Shown here: positions 55,647 to 64,000 of the stretch, piece by piece
Numbering within the stretch: position 1 is the stretch's first letter
Layout of the letters: each line of letters begins with the position of its first letter
Source of the DNA: Asterias rubens
Taxonomy: Eukaryota > Echinodermata > Asteroidea > Forcipulatida > Asteriidae
NCBI RefSeq assembly: GCF_902459465.1
Contig: NC_047077.1
Location: 682,001-746,000 of the forward strand
Reading direction: 5' to 3'
Length of the DNA: 64,000 nucleotides
Translations under genes and position numbers: made by a program
Notes under the pieces: generated by a model
What the model saw: the letters and a program-made list of their open reading frames with translations, nothing else
Database searches by the model: none
Told to the model about the DNA's origin: nothing

Positions 55647-58600
55647 ATGGATGAACCGATGAACAGCTACCAGCCGGTGCAAACAACTGATAAAGAAAAT
55701 GAACGAAGGGATAGGAAGAAGCACTGTGATCACGACGATGAGGTACCAGGCAAAGAAGCCCTAACGACCGATGAGAAGTGTTGCTGCAGTTGCCTCCAAA
55801 GCCTCGACTCTCCGTACTTGTTTGTCTTCTGGTTGAGTTTGGTTTGCTTTGTGTTATCAGCTTCATTTTCGGCAACCGGGTAAAAATCCACTTACATTTC
55901 GCTCAACAAGCATTCACATGTACATTGTTTTTGTTGAAGCTTTTTGTTGTGTACGCTTTTTCTTCAACTTCCTTCCAGTAAATTATTAAAGTGAAACTTC
56001 CCCTTACGGAAAAATCACATAAAAAGGTATGAATAGAAGCATCAGATTAAGAAACAAATTGTTTACGCTGACTCTAAAATGAGGTAATGTCGAACCCATC
56101 CGCATTCGACAACCGAGCACCCCGAACTCATCTTCTGTGGGAAGTGACGTCAGATGTCTTTAGACAGTGTTGTAAGCGTCGTTTACACAACATGAACACT
56201 GCAATAAAGTTTGTCTGGGTTATAGAAACTTCGTAGTAGTACTTGAGAAGCTGCGGGGAAAGCTGTGTAAATGATTCACCGATTTCAGACATTTTTTAAG
56301 GGGGTGTGGTGGGGGGGGGGAACACATAATTTTAGGTGCTATATAGTGTTTGGAATCGTGCATGCGTGTGCATTTCCCATTTTGGTGCAAGGGGGAGGAT
56401 GGGCTATGGTTATAAGCGGGTCGGGCTCTCCCACTCCTGCCCCAGTCTTGGTTTCGCCATGCTAAAATTTATTTTGTAATTTGAAATGTAAATGCAAAAC
56501 CAAATTGTTTGTGTTTCTGGTTTCTGCACATGCAGGGGAGGCATTTTGAGCACAATCGAGAAGCGCTTCCAGCTCAAGACCTCTCAGATGGCACCCTTTA
56601 TAATCTGCAATGACATAGCCAGCATAGTGTTAGTGTTGTTCGTGGCGCATTTCGGGCACAAGAGTCACCGACCGCGTTTCATCGGGGTTGGCGGCGTTAT
56701 TATCGGCGTAGGATTTCTGCTTTGCGCGCTACCGCAATTTATCTACGAGACACCTTCGCAGTTTTCACAGGCTGTCAGTGATGATGTCACGTACCAGAAC
56801 CAGTCAGAACAGCCAACCGCTGGTAAACTCTATCAGGTAAACACGCTAATTCTAAGAGTAAAGTTCATGATTGTCACAATCAAATAAATGAATAAATAAA
56901 TAACACAATAGTGCTGCAGTACTAATTGTTCACTGATAAACACAATTTCCCTAAATAAGCGTGACCCAAACACGCTTAATTTGTCCTAACTTAAAGTCAC
57001 CTGGAAGTGGTATTTTTTCAAAATAAAGCTTTTGTCACTAATATATGTGTTTTGATGAGTGGGATGTGAATAAACAGTTAACTAAGGTTTTAACAAATCA
57101 GCTCTTATGTTATTTACAAATTTATGAGTAGACCCCGACCCGAGAGGGCGCTGTTCGTGACGTCAATCGAGGCAGACTTTGCCTGTAATGCGTAGAGTAA
57201 ACACAATTGCAAAGTACATGTACGGACCAAGTCGTGAGTTTGTACGTTTAAAAAAAAATAATAATGTTTTTTTCCGGCAATGCCGACCAGGTGTATTGCT
57301 GCTGAATGCAGAAAAACACTTTTTGAAATGTACCAACTCACGACTTGGACGTACATGTACTTTGCACGTGTGTTTACTATACGCATTGCAGGCAAAGTCT
57401 GCCTCGATTTACGTCAAAAAAGGGGTAGGCGGAGTCAGCCCCCAAACAACTTTATATATTTTTTAAACATATTATAAATCGTGCAAACAATTACTAAAAA
57501 AATTGTTTTATTGTTCGTAAGCATATACTCTTATGTTTGAAAGAAAAACAATTCTATTTCCAGGTGATTTTAAAGGCGACATGTTGCCTTTAGATTTGGT
57601 CTATTTAGGCTATGGTCGCTTGTCATAAAATGAAAATGGTTGGAAAGATGTATGATTCACACAAACATCCAACAAATTATTATAATAGAACAAACAAATA
57701 TTGAATGTTCAACTTACTTGCTTTGCTTTGCTAGTTCAGTTATTAAGAAATGGGTGTTTTAAAGTTATGATGTTTTCCAGGTATGCCTCCTATCTGAAAA
57801 CACAACAGGAGGCACAAACACTGAGGTATGTACCTCCGAGGAACAGGAAACCTCCGGATCGCTCATGTGGCAGGTATCTTGGATCATTATTGGTCAGATG
57901 TTAACTGGTATTGGTGGAGCACCGATGTCACCTCTAGCCATCACCTATATGGATGACAACCTGGACCGCAACTCACTCCCAATATATATAGGTTTGTTCC
58001 AAGCTTCTGTCAACATACCTCTTTTTATAATGTTTAGTGATGTATTACAAATTGTGTAACCAGCCAAAATGACTGACGAATTAAACAGTTGCCACCGAAC
58101 AGGAAATGAATTTACTTGATGATGTTTCAAAGCAAATTTTTATTTTTGGGTGCAAATCCATGCGTTATTAATTGTGTACAACGCAAGACTGCATCGAGCA
58201 TAGTGGTCAATGTTTGTAAACAATAGATGGGTCTATGTGCTGCACAATCATGGTTCAACGCTCGCGTTTTTCAAGGTGTCTTGAAATTGCAAAACGCAGG
58301 GTGTCACACCCTGTCCGCCGAGAAGCCATCTAGAGCTGTGAGAGACAAAATGACCAGTTTATTCGGTCACGTGGTTGCTGGACGCCATTTTGGGTCTAAA
58401 GGCAATGGGCAGACTAGTCTGGCAACCTGTATTTTGCCAAACGCGTGTTTTTTTATTTTGACACGAAATAACTTTCGTAATCGCAAGTTGTCGCAGTCTC
58501 TCAAAATACGGCTCTGACTTCATCAACTGTACAACGCCCTCTACGGCCATGTAGAATAATAATTGTCTGCGTTACTTTTACTCTATTTTTCCGGTTTGTT

Positions 58601-61600
58601 TTGATCTCGTACCTTGCAGCTTGTTTGTCAGTATGCTACGCCGTGGGACCATTGGTTGGCTTCACCATCAGCGGCTACTGTCTCTCCATTCACGCCGACT
58701 TCCTTAAGGCGACAGTTAGCGCCCAACCAGGCGATCCTAACTGGATCGGCGCCTGGTGGCTAACGTATGCAACTTTCGGTGTGCTGATGATTCTAGTGAG
58801 TGTGCCGATTGCTCTGTTCCCCAAGAGGGTCCGGAGACGAAGTGGACAAGAGGGGAGACGAAGTGGACAAGAGGAGAGACGAGGGCAGGAGGAGATAACA
58901 CAGGAACAAACCGAAGTCACCAATGGAACTGGGATGCACAATACGACCACACTACACAAGAGCGGCAAAACCAAATACGCACATGCGATAGGTAAAAACC
59001 AAAATATGGAGACAAAACCTACACACAGTATTCTTTTCCTTCTAGGTAGCCAGCTTTTTCTTCCTAACCCTCCGGCTCAGTATCCGAACTGTTAACCCTT
59101 GCTACCCGGTGAGTCCCTTTTTCAGTCCGTTTGATAAGGCCATGCCACAAGAGGTAATGTACAGGCAACCATCTCCAGGCAATCTCCAATATAATAGGAC
59201 AATGCACCCACACTTCAGTTGTTCTCATCATTTCCCTTGGGATAGTGAGTTAGATATGTATCTTGTGCTGCAGAAATATATCCTTGTGCACACTGTGGAG
59301 TTGGTTATCTCCAAGTAGCCTGAAAAGGTGTTTAATCGAACGATTTTATCGTTTGCATTTGTATCACAAGTTTCTTCAAGGCCTTGTATAGAACAGATAT
59401 AGAAGAATGATGTATTCCGTCTTCTGTGCTGCCGAAGTGTTCCTCGTGCATACAGAGCAGTGTTAACTCAAAGTTGCATGAAAGTTGCAACAAATTTGAG
59501 CATTTATATTTTGTAAAACAAGTTTTTTCAAGGCCTCGTATTGAACAGCTGGAAAAATGTCTTCTGTGGCTGCAGAAGTGTTCCCTGTGCATACAGAGCA
59601 GTGTGTTTTATTTTGATCACTTCTTGTTTTGTATCCCAGGTTTCTTCAAGGCATTGTATCGAATAGCCACCAATGTATCTTACATGGCCGTCATACTGGG
59701 CGGATGCTGTTACACAGTGGCCCTAATAGGAAATATCGTCTTCATGCCGAAGTATCTGGAAACTCAGTTTTCACTGCCAGCCACCACGGCCCCCATGATC
59801 TTTGGTAAATACGTCACCGTTACATACTCAAAAGTTCCGGGTCAGTGACCCAAGTTCCATGTCAGAATTGACCCAAGTTCCAGGTCAGAATTTACCCAAG
59901 TTCTAGGTCAGAATTGACCAAAGTTCCGGGCCCCAATGAGCCTTGACCTTGTCCAAGTCCTGCTGTCAAGGAAAGTGGTTAAACATTTGATTTTTACTCC
60001 AAGTCTACGTCGTCATGACCCTTTTGTAGTTTTGGATAAGGATTCACATACTGACACACAAAAGGATCAGGTACGACGGGACTTTGACCCAGTTCAATTA
60101 TGACCGGGGAGTGTTAATAGCAAGGCCATTAAATGGTCATAAATAATTTAATCCATACTAAACTCCAGTAGTGTAATAGCAACCAAGCATCACCAGCTCC
60201 AAAATGTTCCAAATTGTTAAAAATGAGAGCTAACTAAAGATGTATAACATCGATTTTATTTCCTTGTTCAGGTCTCACAGTAACACCTGGTTCCTTATTG
60301 GGGTATATCATTGGAGGCATAGTGGTAACGAAGATGAAGTTAACGAGGAAGGGCATGGCAGGTTTTGTGGTCATCATCCAGCCAGTCATCCTACTCGTTC
60401 AGGTCGTGTTCTTGTTCCTGGGATGTGACAACCGGAATACAGCCGGACTGACCACAGACTACCTTGTCAATAATACGTAAGCTTTTATTGAAGATTTTTT
60501 TTATTGTGATGGATGCACTGGACACTATTCGTAACTACTCAAAATAATTGTTAGCATAACAACTTACTTGGTAACGAGCAATAGAGAGCTGCTGATAGTA
60601 TTAAACATTCTGAGAAACGGTTCCCTCTCGAAGTTATTTCTTACTTAAATAATAAAAGACTTCAGCTGAAGCCAATAGGCATCTGAAAGCACGCAACGTA
60701 ATGCAACGAGGGTGTTTTTCTGACATTCTTCTCTAATTGCAAATTCGATGACTATTGATCTGATCCCTTCCCATTCTCATTCAAAATTACCCGTACACTG
60801 TAGTTACTCATGTGGGTAGCATATTACTAATATGTCATGCATGGCATTGACTTTTAGGAATACAAGAGCGTTGCCAAATCTTACCGTTGGGTGCAACTCT
60901 GGCTGCGCATGCCTTTCAGATTACACACCAGTCTGCGGCTCGGATGGCGTGACGTATGCAACTCCTTGTCATGCAGGTTGCCTAGCGACGGTAGAAAGTG
61001 CCTCCACTGTAGAAGAGGGAAACATTACGGTAAGGGGAATTTGTTTCAATCGAAATCAATTTGTGATGTTCTAATTATCATTATCAATATAAGTTAATAT
61101 TCCCAATTCCCACTTGTTTACTTTTAAAAATAACTTTGGGTAGACCTACTAAAAAAGTTTCGCTCTCTTCGAAAATCTTTAACGTTTCTAGTTTTGCCTA
61201 ATATACACCGACTCTTCCATTGGCGCATATAGGGTCAACTACACAAGCCATCACTGGGATTCTAGATGGCCAACCTCTCATTATTTCTACAAACAAACAT
61301 TATTTCTACATGGTATGCGCTTTGCATGAGTAAACCAACCAACCAACCAACCTATAATAGAGCTACTTTTCATCCATGCAGATTTACACCAATTGCAGTT
61401 GTGTAGGCGCATCTCCGGATTGGCTTGCCGATGATTACTATGGGGAGACAGCGATCGCCGGAGAGTGCCCCAATGCATGTAACACGCTGATACCATTCGT
61501 TGCGATCGCCATTTTAAGTTCGACATTACACGCAGTTCTTGGCAACACATTTTTCGTGGTCTCAGTACGGTACGTGTGAACTCCTTGCGTTATCGAGGGC

Positions 61601-63045
61601 AAGCATTACATCCAAAATGTGGACATGAGATTTTAATTACTTTATTTATACACTTCGGATTTAAACAAAAATATAAAATAAAACAACGAAATGTAACACT
61701 TCGGAATCCAGACAAGAGAACGGGTTTGAAAAATGACTCCGCAGGACAGACACACAAAAAGACGGAAAGACTAAACGAACATGTATATAGGGACTTGAAA
61801 CACTATGTGGACTTACAAACGTCCACACAGTGCAATTTACACTGTTGCAGAATATGATATTTCTTTACGTGTACAAATGACGTCCACGGAGTGTCTGCAA
61901 CACACGTGTAGGTTGCTGAGGGCGGGTTACGATTTCATTCCATTGTAGTGCAAACAAAACTATCTTGAGAACTAAAAGAGGTCCACATAATGTAGGGACT
62001 TGAAACACCGTCCACACAGTGTTTTTCAGTTTCATTAAATCTTATTTCGTAAACACCACAGGGCAGTAGACGACGATGACCGTTCGTTAGCGATTGGTTT
62101 GTCGTCCTTGATGATGCGTTTACTGGGTAAGCTTTTGTTATCAACATTCAGACTGTGAACTTAACCATGCAGATTTTCGCAAAAGAAAGGCTAAATGACA
62201 ACACAACACAACACACTACACATAAACAGGTATACTGGTGTATACAAAAGCAGTCAAATGAAATCAAATGAATAGAGAGAGAGAGAGAGGAATTGTGAAA
62301 TACCAGTAAACTCACTTGGTGTATTACCAACTCAATTCACATTCATTTCCATTCTGTCAACACATTACAAAATGCATGTATACAATGTAATGTAATAGTG
62401 GACATGTTTTTAACAATACATTTAAGTGAACAGTAGGCCTATGGAGGTCGATTTGATAAACCGAGGCTTGTAAGATTACATCAGCCTGTGGGCAGACATA
62501 CGAGCAAACATGGGACGTACGAGTAGGAACAAAACAACTAGCAAACAAAAACAACGCTTATATTTAACTAATTTAACTGAAAATATGATGTTTATATGAA
62601 AAAATAACAAACTATATACCTGACAAAGCAGCCAATGGAAAGAAAGCTATGTTACCATCATGAGAGAAAATGACTCTTTTGAAGAAGGCTTTAAACCAGT
62701 TCACTGACGGTTGGCTTTTGATTACTTTTCGTCAATGGCATTCCACAAGAAAGCACCATAATAATTCCCTCAAGAACCTCGAAACATATGTTTCAAATAA
62801 GTTTGACCTTTCTTCGGTTCTCTTATTACACAGGTGTCATCCCCTCGCCTCTTATATTCGGCGCAGCCATCCAGCAAGCGTGTCTCTTACTACAGTCGTC
62901 ATGTGGGGAAACAGGTAACTGCCTCTTGTACGACATCGTCCATTTCAGGACTGTGTACTTCGCATTGCCTCTTGGTCTCGAGTTCCTGGGTGCGATTGGA
63001 TATATTGTATGTTACGTATTCCTCAAGGAGCCAATCAAAAATGAG
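55647..63045 (+). CDS. SLCO/OATP organic anion transporter B, 10 exons in view (3' end probably outside)
   Basis: Exons: 55647-55879, 56536-56836, 57781-57991, 58620-58991, 59640-59804, 60272-60476, 60858-61029, 61382-61569, 62062-62126, 62834-63045; 708 codons. Every exon has the same phase as its SLCO-A counterpart and exons 3, 5, 6 and 9 have identical lengths (211, 165, 205, 65), so this is a tandem duplicate. Same transporter hallmarks: EKCCCSC cluster before TM1, EKRFQLKTSQMAPF, NWIGAWWLTY (about residues 290-299), ten-cysteine loop, IPSPLIFGAAIQQACLLLQS before TM11-12. Exon 4 has a longer intracellular loop with a small RRSGQE repeat. Start ATG at 55647 (context acaaccATGG). After exon 10 the frame would stop at once (NEVSD), but SLCO-A has an eleventh exon after the same donor, so a final exon beyond 64000 is more likely. 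Confidence 0.94.
57159..57414. mobile_element. Foldback element with tcgaggcagactttgcctg arms and a THAP-like start
   Basis: Arms 57159-57246 and 57328-57414 are inverse (aatcgaggcagactttgcct / aggcaaagtctgcctcgatt; agtacatgtac; accaagtcgtgag). The loop holds ATGCCGACCAGGTG at 57280, encoding MPTRCIAAECRKTLFEMYQ, whose M-P-x-x-C-x(4)-C start resembles THAP zinc fingers, found in P- and Kolobok-type transposases. Frame is lost soon after. In SLCO-B intron 2. Confidence 0.55.
59363..59639 (+). repeat. Two decayed tandem copies of the SLCO-B exon 5 acceptor region
   Basis: The true boundary gtatcccag|gtttcttcaaggcattgta (59631-59650) is preceded by two degenerate copies: gtatcacaagtttcttcaag at 59361 and aaaacaagttttttcaaggc at 59515. 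Between copies the same filler recurs (gaagtgttcc-ctgtgcatacagagcagtg). Units are about 150 and 118 bp. In both older copies the acceptor AG context has mutated from CCCAG to ACAAG. Confidence 0.75.
59831..59930 (+). repeat. 23-bp tandem repeat, four copies
   Basis: Unit caagttccaggtcagaattgacc, four to four and a half imperfect copies starting 27 bp after the exon 5 donor of SLCO-B. Non-coding. Confidence 0.85.
60515..60790. mobile_element. TTAA-type foldback MITE, decayed copy
   Basis: gcactggacactattcgtaactactcaaaa, ttagcataacaacttacttgg and cacgcaacgtaatg-caacgagggtgttttt align with 25013-25384; the right end is missing. SLCO-B intron 6. Confidence 0.55.
60858..61569 (+). CDS. SLCO-B exons 7-8: Kazal-type extracellular loop
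   Basis: Exon 7 (60858-61029) and exon 8 (61382-61569) join in phase 0 as NIT-IYTNCSC. Ten cysteines as in SLCO-A: GCNSGCACLSDYTPVCGSDG, CHAGC, NCSC, ECPNAC. The YTPVCGSDGVTYATPCHAGC core is identical in both genes, while the flanking residues differ, so this core is the most conserved extracellular stretch. An (AACC)n run lies at 61334-61352, about 30 bp before the exon 8 acceptor. Confidence 0.95.
61790..62035. repeat. Repeated gtccacacagtg / agggacttgaaacac blocks
   Basis: tagggacttgaaacactatg at 61788 and tagggacttgaaacaccgtc at 61993, with gtccaca-cagtg at 61816 and 62008 and variants between. Imperfect direct repeats ending 25 bp before exon 9 of SLCO-B. Type unknown. Confidence 0.5.
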
Positions 63046-63337
63046 GTAAGCGATTAGACTTGACCCTAGCCTTGGCGACCTTTCACTTTTGTATTGTACT
63101 ACAGTGTACATCATAATAGGAAGACCAGGGCTAAGTTGACCCATGTGTTTGGGGAAAATATTCTAACTCATTAACCATACTTTGTATTGATATAAGGTGT
63201 CATGTCGTCACCTAATCATTCCATCATCATTTGATGACTTCACTCACAAACACCTATAGTTTTTGTGATATCACAACAACTTAATGTCTAGTTGTTGTTT
63301 TTTCTGTTTCTGTGGTACAATTCACTTTCAGATGTGC

Positions 63338-63735
63338 TTAAAGGCAGTGGACCCTATTGGTAATTACTCAAAATAATTATTATCATAAAATCTTTCTTGA
63401 TTACGAGTAATGGTGAAAGGTTGAATGTTTAAAACATTGTTAGAAACAGCTACCTCTGAAGTGACGTAGTTTTCGAGAAAGAAGTAATTTTCCACGAATT
63501 TGATTTCGAGACCTCAGATTTAGAATTCGAGGTCTCGAAATCAAGCATCTGAAAGCACACGCTTCGTGTGACCATGGTGCGACAAGGGTGTTTTTTTTTA
63601 AATTAATATCTGGCAACTTTGACGACCGATTGAGCTCAAATTTTCACAGGTTTGCTATTTTATGCATATGTTGAGAAACACCAAGTGAGGAGACTGTTCT
63701 TTGACAATTACCAATAGTGTCCAGCCGTCCTTAAA
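63338..63735. mobile_element. TTAA foldback MITE (GGCAGTGGACACTATTGG family), nearly full length
   Basis: Left ttaaaggcagtggaccctat, right caatagtgtccagccgtcctt-aa, central gacctcagatttag/attcgaggtctcg hairpin. About 398 bp. Downstream of SLCO-B exon 10. Confidence 0.75.
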
Positions 63736-63782
63736 GAAAGGCTCTAGATGTTACATGACAATCACATGATACCAATAAGGAT

Positions 63783-63953
63783 TAGTGCAGAAAAATATGC
63801 GTAACACTTTTCTGCTAAGCAGAAATGAACAGGATACCAGCCACAAATTGTACTTGTGACATGGTATTTTGGCTGGTAACCCGTATTCTAGTAAGCGTCA
63901 TTTTGTTAGGCTCAGCTCCATTTTGTGCTTAAGCAGCCCTATGAAATGGGGCC
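63783..63953. mobile_element. MITE of the gctctatgaaatt family at the right edge
   Basis: Core cttttctgctaagcagaaat-gaacaggataccagcc and acatggtattttggctggta, right end gcttaagcagccctatgaaa-tggggcc. Left end decayed. No final SLCO-B exon is recognisable in 63046-64000. Confidence 0.6.
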
Positions 63954-64000
63954 TGTGTGGAATTATTTTGCCAATTTCTGAGATGCGAGACTAAGAATAC

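Overview
The window is a stretch of animal nuclear DNA with long intron-rich genes, GT-AG splice sites throughout and dense short repeats. I read it as an invertebrate deuterostome, most likely an echinoderm. That placement is an inference from the gene set, the gene structure and the style of the repeats; no species-diagnostic marker is present. Nothing bacterial, plasmid-like or viral was found.

Layout, left to right. (1) 1-1827, minus: the first two coding exons of an SLC22A18-like (ORCTL2-type) major facilitator transporter, running off the left edge. (2) 4078-23252, plus: a complete 12-exon ERICH3-like (glutamate-rich protein 3) gene, about 1457 codons. It has the conserved N-terminus, a DUF4590 domain, a 768-residue Glu/Asp/Ser-rich exon and, unexpectedly, C-terminal leucine-rich repeats. 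(3) 28446-39273, minus: a complete 10-exon bystin gene (BYSL/Enp1, 40S ribosome assembly), 426 residues. (4) 44603-53006 and 55647-63045+, plus: two tandem SLCO/OATP organic-anion-transporter genes with the same exon phases. The first is complete (11 exons, 734 residues). The second has 10 exons in view and probably ends beyond the window.

The genes form two divergent pairs, SLC22A18-like/ERICH3-like and bystin/SLCO-A, with ERICH3 and bystin converging between them. Apart from the SLCO duplicates they do not look like a functional cluster: a ciliary protein, a ribosome-assembly factor and membrane transporters. I joined exons by hand using splice phase and family similarity. All listed exons are phase-compatible.

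The non-coding DNA is full of repeats that recur inside the window: TTAA-flanked foldback MITEs (two families), a family ending in gctctatgaaatt-type termini, tRNA-Leu-derived SINEs, a second tRNA-derived SINE, a 1-kb CAG...CTG-ended transposon and a foldback element with a 9-bp target duplication. The best candidates for something undescribed are: the 9-bp-TSD foldback whose arms carry the same open frame and differ only by synonymous changes and in-frame indels (17204-17833); five 132-bp tandem copies of a splice acceptor plus exon start (12625-13286); the ERICH3-LRR fusion; and a 263-codon open extension of ERICH3 exon 8.
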